From positions 1-25,518 of IMG/VR virus record IMGVR_UViG_3300023184_000476: DNA of 25,518 bases. One strand, 5' to 3'. The notes beneath the pieces were generated by a model. That model saw nothing but the letters and a program-made list of their open reading frames with translations, ran no database searches and was not told where the DNA came from. Both the position numbers and the translations under genes were made by a program. This DNA is from a virus. Shown here one piece after another: positions 14,156 through 23,176 of this stretch (position 1 is its first letter; the number at the start of each line of letters is the position of its first letter).

Positions 14156-16975
14156 ATGGCTGATAATAACGATAACATAAAGGACGTACAGAATAGCGAA
14201 AAACTATTAGACTTATCTAATCAAATTGTTGATTCTTTAAATCAAAGAAGAAAAATAATTAAAGATATTAAGGCTGATGAAGATTCATTTTTTACTACAA
14301 TAAAACAACAGCAAAAGTTATCTCAAGATATTACAGCTAATGCTGAAAAATATTTAGGTTATCAAATTAAATCTAAAGATTTAGATAAACAAATTAAAGC
14401 TAATAAAGACAACCAGAAAAAAACAGAACTTTCTTTTATTAAAGGAATTAATGGTCAAGATAGTTTATCTGTAAAATTAGAAAAACAAAGACAAGATGCT
14501 TTAAAAAAAGCATTTGATGTTAGAAAACAAATAAAAAGTACAACTGACTCTATTAATAAATTAGATGAAAAAAATCAAGATTTATTAATAGCAAAAGGTG
14601 AAGCTGAAAGAGATAATAATAGAAATTTAGTTAGAAATATTCAATCTCAAATTAGAGAGAATCAAAGAATAGCTAATAACAAAGAAAAGTATGTTAAAGT
14701 TTTAGAAACTCAATTTGACAAAGAAAAAAATATAGCTAAAACAGCTCGTGAAACTGTTGAAAATGGTAAAAAATTAGTAGAAGATCAAAAGAAAGAATTA
14801 GCTTTTTTACTTAAAAACTTTGAAATAAGAAAACGAATAGAACGCTCTACAGGTCTATTAGGAGGTCTTGCCAAGTCATTATCTAAAATACCAGGTATAG
14901 GAGCTTATCTTAGAGCAGATGATGCCATTGAAGAAATGGAAAAACTAGCTGCTAAAATTGAAGAGGCAGGAGGTAAATCAACTAGTTTTACAAATAGATT
15001 ACAAATTGGATTAAAAGGAGCTAGTGTACTTGCTAAAGGATTTATTGAAAATATTAAATCTCCAGAAGCTATTTTTACATTTTTAGGTAAAGCAATTATT
15101 AATGCTAATGAACAAATAGTTACTTTAGGTAAGTCATTAGGTGTTAGTAGTATTCAATCTAAAAATATAAGAGAAGAATTTGTAAAATATTCCGCTTATG
15201 CTGGTGATACTTTTGTTAATACAAATCGACTATTAAAATCTCAATCTGAATTATCTAATCAGTTAGGTATTGCAGTTCAATTTAGTAAAAAAGAAGCAGA
15301 AAATTTTGCTCGCTTAACTGAGTTAAGTGGCTTATCAGTAGATGAGGCTGGCAAATTAGCTAAAGCATCAGCTGCTGTAGGACAAGAAGTAGGAGATTAT
15401 ACAGACACTATTCGTGAGGCTGCTACTTACGCTCAACGAGCTACTAAAACTCACTTCAGTTCTAAACAAATATTACAAGACGTATCTAAATTAAGTGCAG
15501 GAATATTAGTTAAATTCCAGGGTAATCCTAAAGCATTAGCTGCAGCCGTAGTACAAGCTAAAGCATTAGGTACTAATTTAGAAACTATAGATAAAATTGG
15601 TGATTCATTATTAAATTGGGAATCATCAATTGAAAATGAACTTAAAGCAGAATTAATAACTGGTAAACAGTTAAATTTAGAAAAAGCTCGTTATGCTGCT
15701 TTAACAGGTGATCAATTAACATTAACTAAAGAAATAGCTAGTCAAGTTGGTACTTTGAATGATTTTGAGAATATGAATGTCATAGCTCAACAATCATTAG
15801 CTCAAGCATTTGGTTTAAGTAGAAGTGAGTTAGCTGATATGTTAATACAGCAAGAGGCTATAAACAAATACGGAGATGCAGCAGCTAAACTTAACAAAGA
15901 CCAAGTTAAAGATTTTGAAAAACAAAAAGAATCACGTAAAGGATTAACATTAAAAGAATACCTAAAAGAACAAGAACAACAAGTTACAATCCAGGATAAA
16001 TTTAATAATGCTATCTTAAAATTACAAGATTTAATAGGTAATATGGTAGCAGGTCCTTTAGGTGGATTTATTGATTCTTTAACTGATGGTTTAAGCATTA
16101 TAACTAAAATATTTGCAGGCTTTGCAAAAATAGCTTCTGCAGTTAAAGGACTTTTTGGAGATGGAATTGGAGAGGCTTTAGGTAAAACTGCTTCTATAGC
16201 AGCTATAGGAGGTATAGGATTATTAATGGCTCGTTCACTTACAAAAGGCACTATACTTAATCCAATGATTGTAAAAGATGCTAGTGCTGCTGGTGGTGGT
16301 GGAGGATTAGGAGATATGTTTGGTGGAGGTGGAGGATTAAAAGGAGGTGCAGGTAGAATTGGAAAAGCATTTAGCAAAGGTGGATTGAAAGGTGGTGGTA
16401 AAGCAATGAGTAGAATACTTAGCAAAACATTAAAAGGAAATGCTCTTACAGCTCTAGCAATGGGAGTTGGAGATGCTGCTATGAATATGGGTGAGGGAAA
16501 AGGTGTAGGTGAATCTTTAGGAAGAGCAGGAATTACAGGATTAGCATCATTACTTGGAGGAGGATTAGGATCACTTATAGCACCAGGAGCTGGAACTATA
16601 GGTGGAGGTATTGCAGGTGGTATGGCGGGTGATTGGTTAGGAGATAAAATTTTCGGTGAACAACAACAAGTACAAGACGGTATAGCATCATCAAGTCAAG
16701 GACCATTTACTGTTAGAAACAAATATGGTAAAACAGCAATAACAGCTAAAGGCGATAGTTTAGCAGTATCACCTAATATCAATAATGCATCATTAGATTT
16801 ATCACCAATGATAAACGCTATTAACGAAGTTAGAAACGCAGTATCTGCATTAGCTAATAAATCAACACCACAATTCGCATTACATGTAGATGGTAAACAT
16901 ATTGGTACAGCGGTTGGTAAACAAATGGAAACAGGTACATCGCAACTCCAATATACTGGTTACAAAATAGCATAA
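14156..16975 (+). CDS. Tail tape measure protein
   Basis: This 939-aa protein comes right after the chaperone-like pair, where tape measure genes lie. About the first 240 residues are charged, Lys/Glu/Gln-rich and helical, apt for coiled coils. A middle section has helical, Ala-rich stretches. Residues about 630-840 hold hydrophobic and Gly-rich segments (PLGGFIDSLTDGL, GGGGGLGDMFGG, LLGGGLGSLIAPGAGTIGGGIAGGMAG) resembling the membrane-active part of tape measures. The C-terminus ends in a small module, HVDGKHIGTAVGKQM. It would set tail length and move through the tube at injection. At roughly 0.15 nm per residue the tail would be near 140 nm, longer than T4; this is a rule-of-thumb estimate. 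Confidence 0.85.
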   Translation: MADNNDNIKDVQNSEKLLDLSNQIVDSLNQRRKIIKDIKADEDSFFTTIKQQQKLSQDITANAEKYLGYQIKSKDLDKQIKANKDNQKKTELSFIKGINGQDSLSVKLEKQRQDALKKAFDVRKQIKSTTDSINKLDEKNQDLLIAKGEAERDNNRNLVRNIQSQIRENQRIANNKEKYVKVLETQFDKEKNIAKTARETVENGKKLVEDQKKELAFLLKNFEIRKRIERSTGLLGGLAKSLSKIPGIGAYLRADDAIEEMEKLAAKIEEAGGKSTSFTNRLQIGLKGASVLAKGFIENIKSPEAIFTFLGKAIINANEQIVTLGKSLGVSSIQSKNIREEFVKYSAYAGDTFVNTNRLLKSQSELSNQLGIAVQFSKKEAENFARLTELSGLSVDEAGKLAKASAAVGQEVGDYTDTIREAATYAQRATKTHFSSKQILQDVSKLSAGILVKFQGNPKALAAAVVQAKALGTNLETIDKIGDSLLNWESSIENELKAELITGKQLNLEKARYAALTGDQLTLTKEIASQVGTLNDFENMNVIAQQSLAQAFGLSRSELADMLIQQEAINKYGDAAAKLNKDQVKDFEKQKESRKGLTLKEYLKEQEQQVTIQDKFNNAILKLQDLIGNMVAGPLGGFIDSLTDGLSIITKIFAGFAKIASAVKGLFGDGIGEALGKTASIAAIGGIGLLMARSLTKGTILNPMIVKDASAAGGGGGLGDMFGGGGGLKGGAGRIGKAFSKGGLKGGGKAMSRILSKTLKGNALTALAMGVGDAAMNMGEGKGVGESLGRAGITGLASLLGGGLGSLIAPGAGTIGGGIAGGMAGDWLGDKIFGEQQQVQDGIASSSQGPFTVRNKYGKTAITAKGDSLAVSPNINNASLDLSPMINAINEVRNAVSALANKSTPQFALHVDGKHIGTAVGKQMETGTSQLQYTGYKIA

Positions 16976-16980
16976 TTTTT

Positions 16981-16991
16981 AATATTTATAT
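16981..16991 (+). promoter_or_regulatory. AATATTTATAT box before gene at 17004
   Basis: AATATTTATAT stands 13 bases before the ATG, in the 28-base gap after the tape measure stop, followed by an A-rich leader. It resembles the other AT boxes, without a TTG partner at 19-20 bases. AT-rich DNA makes chance matches common. Confidence 0.3.
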
Positions 16992-17003
16992 AAAACAATA
17001 ACA

Positions 17004-17261
17004 ATGGCAGCAACAGGAATTTTATCAAACTTAACTAAAATGGTTTTAGGACTTAAAGGTGAAAAACCATCTAACTTTGGCGTTGACCCAATCCCACCAA
17101 ACTCAATACACAATACTTATTCAACAACAGGTGTTCCTGCTGTTAAGTGGCGTACAATTAGTGGTACAGGAATGAAACCAGCACCATCTAAATTAGATGA
17201 CATTAAGTCTAAATACAAACCAGGCAAGGGCGCTTACGTAAATAACAAACCAAAAGGCTAA
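17004..17261 (+). CDS. Small basic protein, probable tail/baseplate component
   Basis: This 85-aa basic protein has a short hydrophobic start (MAATGILSNLTKMVLGLKG), then a Pro/Asn-rich region (GVDPIPPNSIHNTYSTTG) and a Lys-rich tail ending NNKPKG. There is no known motif. Its place between the tape measure and a large baseplate-type protein, with three bases to the next gene, suggests it is made with them. It could be a small baseplate or tail-tip subunit. Function is not recognised. Confidence 0.75.
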   Translation: MAATGILSNLTKMVLGLKGEKPSNFGVDPIPPNSIHNTYSTTGVPAVKWRTISGTGMKPAPSKLDDIKSKYKPGKGAYVNNKPKG

Positions 17262-17264
17262 TAA

Positions 17265-18956
17265 ATGCCAGGATCAAGACTAGTAAATTTAAAGACTAAT
17301 TTAAAGTCTCTTAAATACGGGCATGATCGTCAGGGGGATGGTAGTAGTGAACAACCATATATTACTACAAACATTCCTAGAAGACTTTTTACTAGTCCGA
17401 CGGACGACGGCTACATTAGAGGTGGTTGGACATTAGCAAATCAAGCATCAACTACTGATCAATTAAGAATTAACAAATTCATTAATGATACACCTAAAGG
17501 TCCTTTATTTATTCAACGTCAAATTGGATTACAATTAACTAATCCAAAACTTGAGACTAGAAAAATAAATTTAAACTCATTTGGGTTATTAGGAAATATA
17601 TTAACATCAGCATTTAATGTTTTTAATGATTTAGCTCCTGGTCCTACTCGATTATACAACGAAGGTAAAAATACCTTATCACAATTACCAGTAACAGCAT
17701 TTGGTACTCACTTTGAGCGCCATGGTTTATCACCTATTCAGGATGATAATACCAAATATTTAGCTGTTGTTAGAAATAATAACGATAATGGTAATAATAG
17801 ATTACTTGCCTTAAAAACCAAATTAATTAAGCCAGGTATTACCAATCCAAGAAGCGGTAATGTCATTTTAGGCACTGTAAACGCCATTTTAGGCGCAGTA
17901 AATGTATTTAATACAGCAATAGGTAAAGGTACAAACCCATTATTACCTACATCCCCATTATTGCAACCTGCAGATTTAATTATTGATAGATATAGTGGAG
18001 GTCCTGGATCAACTTATGGCATTGGATTTACTACTATTAGAAGATATGATGTAACAAGTAATGGTTCTAATAAACCAATACCAAGTAAAGGATTGATTGA
18101 TTATAAAGGTGCTTTAGGAATATCAGATATATATTTTGATCAAACTAGCGGTGAGGCTAACTTTTTTGTTAATAACATTGCTGGAACTGGTAAACCATCT
18201 CAAATTGATCAAACAACAGTTACTTATAAACAAAATATTCCTGCTGGAGCAAATGGTACAATTTCATCCCCTACATCTAGAATGTATGATGAATTAAGAA
18301 GTCAAGTAAAAACAAGCATTACTCAAGTAATAAACAATGGTAGTGGCTCCATATCTACAAAAACTCATACTGTTGTTAGAGATGCTAAAGATTTTAAATA
18401 TAATTTAAATAATTTAAAAGATGTATTTTCAAGAACAGAAGAATGGCAGGATGAAAATATTTTAAAACTTAAATTTAGTATAATAGACCCATTCTCATTG
18501 TCTCCAAACCCACTTATATTTTCAGCATATATGAAAGGATTTAAAGATAATTTTGATGCTTCTTGGAATGAATATAGTTATATAGGTCGAGCAGAAAGTT
18601 TTTATACTTACGGAAAATATAAACGTAATGTATCTTTTAATTTAGATATACCTTGCTTTAAAAAAGCAGATTTAATAAAAAATCATACTAAACTAGGACA
18701 ATTAGCATCTACAACAGCTGGTTCCTACAACACCGCTGGTTTATTAGGTGGTGTTTTAATTAAATTGAATATTGGAAATTATATAAAGGATGAATATAGT
18801 ATATTAAATAATATTTCTTATGATATACCTGATGATTCATCTTGGGATTTAGATGCTAAGTTAGCAATGTATGTTAGAGCTTCATTAAGTTTTACCATAA
18901 TTCATAAAAATTTACCTGAATACAAAGGAAAAGAAGGATTTCTTAACTACGCTTAA
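17265..18956 (+). CDS. Baseplate protein, possible tube-junction component
   Basis: This 563-aa protein opens PGSRLVNLKTNLKSLKYG, followed by a long Asn/Gly/Pro-rich region without recognisable domains. The C-terminal third is more conserved in look: EWQDENILKLKFSIIDPFS, SWNEYSYIGRAESFYTYG (Gly441 region), a helix KADLIKNHTKLGQLAST, and SWDLDAKLAMYVRASLSFTIIHKNLPEY. A YIGRAE...YTYG block with a later beta-rich IIH stretch recurs in baseplate hub or tube-initiator proteins of T4-like phages (gp48/gp54 type). I place it there with moderate confidence. It precedes the LysM-like protein and the hub, as expected for inner baseplate components. Confidence 0.65.
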   Translation: MPGSRLVNLKTNLKSLKYGHDRQGDGSSEQPYITTNIPRRLFTSPTDDGYIRGGWTLANQASTTDQLRINKFINDTPKGPLFIQRQIGLQLTNPKLETRKINLNSFGLLGNILTSAFNVFNDLAPGPTRLYNEGKNTLSQLPVTAFGTHFERHGLSPIQDDNTKYLAVVRNNNDNGNNRLLALKTKLIKPGITNPRSGNVILGTVNAILGAVNVFNTAIGKGTNPLLPTSPLLQPADLIIDRYSGGPGSTYGIGFTTIRRYDVTSNGSNKPIPSKGLIDYKGALGISDIYFDQTSGEANFFVNNIAGTGKPSQIDQTTVTYKQNIPAGANGTISSPTSRMYDELRSQVKTSITQVINNGSGSISTKTHTVVRDAKDFKYNLNNLKDVFSRTEEWQDENILKLKFSIIDPFSLSPNPLIFSAYMKGFKDNFDASWNEYSYIGRAESFYTYGKYKRNVSFNLDIPCFKKADLIKNHTKLGQLASTTAGSYNTAGLLGGVLIKLNIGNYIKDEYSILNNISYDIPDDSSWDLDAKLAMYVRASLSFTIIHKNLPEYKGKEGFLNYA

Positions 18957-18958
18957 TT

Positions 18959-19264
18959 ATGGATAGATACGATAACGCAACTATAGAAACATCAATAACG
19001 GGTAATCAATACTTTAAACAAAAGTTCTACCCTAACATACCATTGTCTTCAACAGACGACTATGTTATTACAACTATAGGAGATAGACTTGATACTTTAG
19101 CTTATTCTTATTATCGTGATAGTACCTTATGGTGGGTAATTTCTATGGCTAACAACAATGTTACTAAAGGATCATTATTCCCAGAACCAGGTACACAATT
19201 ACGTATACCAACAAATTTAAATGCAGTTTTGTCATTGTATAACCAATACAATACAATAAGATAA
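18959..19264 (+). CDS. LysM-like baseplate protein (T4 gp53 / P2 gpX type)
   Basis: This 101-aa protein has a central LysM-like block: DDYVITTIGDRLDTLAYSYYRDSTLWWVISMANN followed by PEPGTQLRIP. A beta-alpha-alpha-beta module with GDRLDTLA and W-x-I-x-x-x-N is the usual signature. In contractile phages a LysM-fold protein next to the hub joins baseplate parts or contacts peptidoglycan. The gene starts two bases after its neighbour and ends four bases before the hub, so it is translated with them. The exact equivalence to gp53 is inferred. Confidence 0.8.
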   Translation: MDRYDNATIETSITGNQYFKQKFYPNIPLSSTDDYVITTIGDRLDTLAYSYYRDSTLWWVISMANNNVTKGSLFPEPGTQLRIPTNLNAVLSLYNQYNTIR

Positions 19265-19268
19265 TGTT

Positions 19269-22091
19269 ATGTCAATATTTCGCAATACCCTCCAACCATC
19301 TGTTCAAGCACAATTAAAGGCTAGACAAAAAGCCCTTAATAGTAGAACATCTGACTCCATAATTCACGCTAACACTCGTAATTCATGGGTTAGAATGACA
19401 TCTGCTGTGGATGTAAATGGTGATGGTGGTAAATTGGCTAAACAATATGTTATGTTTGGTGGTACTTTAAATAACAAACAATTAAGATCTGGAGTTGGAG
19501 ACCAATCTCATGCTTACAGTACAACAAGCCCTTCAGGAACATCATACAATACAACGGCTAGAGCAGGTGCAGCAGGTCTTAAACCAATGCCTGGTATTAC
19601 TTCAATAGACATTAAGTCTAAATCAGCATATGGTTCATTAAGAGAAGTAACAATAAACTTCGTATGCCATAATATTCAACAATTAGAAGATTTAGAATTA
19701 TTATATATGCGCCCCGGATACACAGCATTAATTGAGTGGGGTTGGGCACCTTATTTAAATAAAAATGGTAAAATTGAAACTAACATTGAATTTTATGACG
19801 ATGTTTTAAAAGGTGGAAAAGAAAGAGATGAAGTGTTTTTAGATTTATATAAACTATCAGTAAAAAAAGAACATAATTATGATGCAATGTATGGTTATGT
19901 TAAAAATTATAACTGGACTGCTAGAATGGATGGTGGTTATAACTGTCAAACAACAATTATTTCTATAGGTGAGATAATGGAATCATTAAAAGCAAGTTAT
20001 CTTCCTTTTGATGTAGATGGTGTTATTAGACAAAAAGGATTACTTGGTTTAGTACCACAAAGTGCTGCTGTCTTTACACCTGGTGCTCCTGCTCCATCAT
20101 TAGAAGCGTATTCTAAAAATATACTAGCAGGATTGTGTAGAGAAATATATGATTACTGTGCAGATCCTGTTAATTTTGCATTAGATAATGTATTTCCAAA
20201 ATTACCTAAATCAAATACTACGAACTACGTAGCTAAAGAATTTTATGATTATAATTTATTTAAATTTAATTATAAAACAACTGAAATACCTAATTCAATG
20301 GCATCTTCAGGAGTACAAGTATATATTACTTTAGAATCATTTGTTCAATTATTAAATGATTATGTTTTATTGTATGCTGGAAAAGATGCAAAAACAGCAA
20401 AACCATTTATAACAATTTCAACTAACTCAAATACATACGAAACAGGTTCTGCTTCTCCATTATTATGTTTAGCCCACCCATTACAAGTATCTGTTGATCC
20501 TACAATATGTCTTATAACTAATACTTTGTGGGCTAAAGGAATTACTTTTAATAGTGTGGATGCAAATAATAATACATCTGGAACAGAATATTTAAAAACT
20601 TTAGCAAAAGGCAATATTTCTTTTGAAAATAAAGAAGAAACTGGGATTATAGGTAACATTTATCTTAATATTGATTTTTTATATAGACTATCTATTGAAC
20701 CTGGTTTATTAGATCCAAAAACACAAGATTTAAAATTATTTGATTATTTTAGAAATATATTAAAAAATGTTCAAGAATCAATTGGTGGAGTTAATAACTT
20801 TGAAATTCATGTAGATCCTATAGATAGTGTTGCTAGAATAATTGATCTTAACTATGTAGATGTTCTATCAAAAACATTAGCATATGATAAAGCATTTCAA
20901 ATAGAAATGCATAATCTTTCAGGAAGTGTAAGATCATATGAATTACAATCTCAAATATTCCCTGAACAAGGTGCTATTATAGCTATAGGTGCCCAAGTAA
21001 AAGCAACTAGTGCTCAAGGAACTTCAGCAAGTACTTTACTTGATTTTAATAGTAATTTAGAAGATAGAATTATACCTAAAAAAATTGATCCTCCACTATC
21101 AAATTCATTTGCTTTTAATGATAATGGAAATGAAAAGTTTGAAAAATTAAAAACTAACTTAAATACAATTCGTGAATTTTTCTTTGAACAACCAACTATT
21201 ATTGATGGTACTCCAACACATGTTCAAGAAAAAACCTCTGAATATAAAAATGCTTTAAGAGATACTATTATTTATTTTCAAGAAACTATAAAATCAAATA
21301 CTACTGGTCGTTCTATTATACCTGTTAAAATATCTCTTACAATGGATGGTATTGGGGGTTTAATTATAGGACACTTATTTAAAATACCACCAGATTTATT
21401 ACCAAGAGGCTACGGAAGTGATAATGTAGGGGGTAAATTAATACAAACAATCACATCTATTGGTCATAAAGTAGAAAATGGTGATTGGACTACTACTATA
21501 GATGCTCAAAACATTGTAACAAAAGAACCTTCAGGTATAACCAAAACTTTTAATGACTTACTTACAGAAACTAAAACTGGATTTAAAATAAAAACCCCAG
21601 GAGTGCCAGATAATGTTTATCCAGATAAACCTGAAGTATCATATCAAAGAACAACAGTTACTAAAGATGAAGTAGTTGCTTATTTAAACTATGCTAATAA
21701 ATTTGATGTTAATGTTAGAAGATCAGTATTAGCTATATGGAGAAACGAATCTGGAAATGGATCAAAAGGTGTAAATAATAACTATTTTGGAATCCAGGCA
21801 GATAATGCAAAATGGCCTGATAGTGAGTCTTATGTTATCGCAACTTCTGTAAAAGTAGATAGTGGTGGTGCTACAAGACGTTTTGCTGTATTCCCTGATT
21901 ACAAAACTAATTTGAACTTTATGTTAAATACAGTACAAAGAAGAAATTTAGTAGCAAATACCGCTGAAGAATGGTCTAAAAAATATGTATATGAGTGGGT
22001 TTCTCCTTATGATAAAGAAGGTACTTACCAAGCAGCTAAATCAAATTTAGTATCAATATATAATAGTTCTATAAAAGATTTACCTAAATAA
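19269..22091 (+). CDS. Baseplate hub with C-terminal muralytic domain
   Basis: This 940-aa protein has an N-terminal hub region: NINFV-type strands, LEDLELLYMRPGYTALIEWGW (RPGY at 148-151), and a long middle part with QTTIISIGEIMESLKASYLPFD. Residues about 710-780 form a further beta domain (QTITSIGHKVENGDWTTTIDAQNI). From about residue 795 to the end comes a helical domain with VRRSVLAIWRNESGNGSKG and NNNYFGIQ (836-843). Glu827 sits where the catalytic Glu of glucosaminidase or lytic-transglycosylase-like enzymes is expected. The protein thus seems to join the central hub and the cell-wall-cutting function, split as gp27 and gp5 in T4. Enzyme class is uncertain. Confidence 0.8.
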   Translation: MSIFRNTLQPSVQAQLKARQKALNSRTSDSIIHANTRNSWVRMTSAVDVNGDGGKLAKQYVMFGGTLNNKQLRSGVGDQSHAYSTTSPSGTSYNTTARAGAAGLKPMPGITSIDIKSKSAYGSLREVTINFVCHNIQQLEDLELLYMRPGYTALIEWGWAPYLNKNGKIETNIEFYDDVLKGGKERDEVFLDLYKLSVKKEHNYDAMYGYVKNYNWTARMDGGYNCQTTIISIGEIMESLKASYLPFDVDGVIRQKGLLGLVPQSAAVFTPGAPAPSLEAYSKNILAGLCREIYDYCADPVNFALDNVFPKLPKSNTTNYVAKEFYDYNLFKFNYKTTEIPNSMASSGVQVYITLESFVQLLNDYVLLYAGKDAKTAKPFITISTNSNTYETGSASPLLCLAHPLQVSVDPTICLITNTLWAKGITFNSVDANNNTSGTEYLKTLAKGNISFENKEETGIIGNIYLNIDFLYRLSIEPGLLDPKTQDLKLFDYFRNILKNVQESIGGVNNFEIHVDPIDSVARIIDLNYVDVLSKTLAYDKAFQIEMHNLSGSVRSYELQSQIFPEQGAIIAIGAQVKATSAQGTSASTLLDFNSNLEDRIIPKKIDPPLSNSFAFNDNGNEKFEKLKTNLNTIREFFFEQPTIIDGTPTHVQEKTSEYKNALRDTIIYFQETIKSNTTGRSIIPVKISLTMDGIGGLIIGHLFKIPPDLLPRGYGSDNVGGKLIQTITSIGHKVENGDWTTTIDAQNIVTKEPSGITKTFNDLLTETKTGFKIKTPGVPDNVYPDKPEVSYQRTTVTKDEVVAYLNYANKFDVNVRRSVLAIWRNESGNGSKGVNNNYFGIQADNAKWPDSESYVIATSVKVDSGGATRRFAVFPDYKTNLNFMLNTVQRRNLVANTAEEWSKKYVYEWVSPYDKEGTYQAAKSNLVSIYNSSIKDLPK

Positions 22092-22095
22092 TATT

Positions 22096-23127
22096 ATGTT
22101 TAAGATACCTAAAAGTAAAATAAAAACAGGATTATATACTTCTAATGATGAGTATGTTTATAAACTACCACCAAAAAAAGTTTACAAAGGAGATTACTAT
22201 AAGTATAATGGTAAGTTTTATGCTGGTAAAACATTTAATTCTGAAGAAACACCTATAGAAATAGAGCTTGCTAAAAAAACAACTTACAATACAAACAATT
22301 TCTTATATGACGTGCTTGCAGGTGTTAAACAAGGATCAATAATATCTCCAGCTCCTGTTAGAAATAGAGCTGCTGTTCTTACAGGAATACAATTAGCAAA
22401 CCAACAAGGATTTACAAAGGAAGTAGGTGTTAATAATGATGCTGACATTGATGCTATAAATGCTTATCAAGAAGAGCAAGTAGCATCATCTACTACAACC
22501 CAACGAAAAAGATATTTTTACAGACAAACGTATAGCCTTAGTAAAGCTGATGCTTATAAATTTGGTGAAGTAAAAACTGAAGACGATTATGATTTACTTA
22601 CTAAAAGACCTAACTATATAACAGCATTTATTACAGAAACTAGAATACCAGGTCAAGCTCCATTTTTTGATGAAAAAGAATTAAATGATGCTAACGATAA
22701 AATGCCTGGATTAAAAAAATTTCTAGAAACTCAACCCCAGACTCCAGCAGAAACAATATCTACTCCTGCTAACCCAAAACCACCAACTCCAGCTCCAAAC
22801 CCAATTACTAAAACCCCAGTAACTCCAATATCTCCAAATCCGGTTACACCCCCAACTCAACCAGAACCTATTAAAGCAGTTCCATTCCCACCAAACAAAC
22901 CAGCTCCTGAACCACCACCAAGTAGTGGTAATGAAAATCCACCACCTCAAAATTCAGATCCAACTCCACCTATAGCTCCAATTGTTGCTCAACCATCAGT
23001 AGTAGCTGTAGATCCACCTTCTACTAATACAGGGGGAGGGGGTGGCTCATCTTCTTCTTCTGGAAAAATGATTGTTACAGGAGCCGGAAGTAATTTAAAT
23101 GCACCTTCTAATTCTAGGCTTAAATAA
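22096..23127 (+). CDS. Proline-rich virion protein, probable baseplate accessory
   Basis: This 343-aa protein has an ordered N-terminal half and a disordered C-terminal half. The first part contains KTGLYTSNDEYVYKLPPKKVYKGDYYKYNGKFYAG, suggesting a small beta domain, then helical segments up to about residue 210. Residues 212 to about 312 are Pro-rich (PPTPAPNPITKTPVTP-type), followed by GGGGGSSSSSG and a short tail, MIVTGAGSNL. The gene follows the hub after four bases, so it may attach to the baseplate. The linker could reach outwards or bind other proteins. No enzyme motif is seen. A terminator-like hairpin begins at its stop codon. Confidence 0.75.
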   Translation: MFKIPKSKIKTGLYTSNDEYVYKLPPKKVYKGDYYKYNGKFYAGKTFNSEETPIEIELAKKTTYNTNNFLYDVLAGVKQGSIISPAPVRNRAAVLTGIQLANQQGFTKEVGVNNDADIDAINAYQEEQVASSTTTQRKRYFYRQTYSLSKADAYKFGEVKTEDDYDLLTKRPNYITAFITETRIPGQAPFFDEKELNDANDKMPGLKKFLETQPQTPAETISTPANPKPPTPAPNPITKTPVTPISPNPVTPPTQPEPIKAVPFPPNKPAPEPPPSSGNENPPPQNSDPTPPIAPIVAQPSVVAVDPPSTNTGGGGGSSSSSGKMIVTGAGSNLNAPSNSRLK

Positions 23128-23147
23128 AGTTTGAAAGCCAAACTTTT
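23126..23147 (+). terminator. Hairpin overlapping stop codon, possible terminator
   Basis: AAAGTTTG (23126-23133) pairs with CAAACTTT (23139-23146) around AAAGC, followed by one further T. The stem is 8 bp but AT-rich and the U-tract is short. The upstream stop codon overlaps the left arm, and the promoter box TTG at 23131 lies in the stem. Confidence 0.5.
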
Positions 23148-23160
23148 AGTCTTATATTTA
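23131..23160 (+). promoter_or_regulatory. Putative promoter, TTTG-N19-TATATTTA
   Basis: TTTG (23130-23133; TTG at 23131) is followed by 19 bases and TATATTTA (23153-23160), 16 bases before the next ATG. It is one base shorter in spacing than the three other examples. It overlaps a hairpin, as at 13065. Confidence 0.55.
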
Positions 23161-23176
23161 GTGTAATAAAAAGGTT

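Noticed and set aside
15802-16425. Antisense ORF of 207 codons in the tape measure gene
   Set aside because: Its Pro-rich sequence is the complement of Gly-rich tape measure codons; nothing supports expression.
22723-22950. Antisense ORF rich in Trp opposite the proline-rich region
   Set aside because: Complement of Pro codons (CCA gives TGG). This composition is an artefact of strand.
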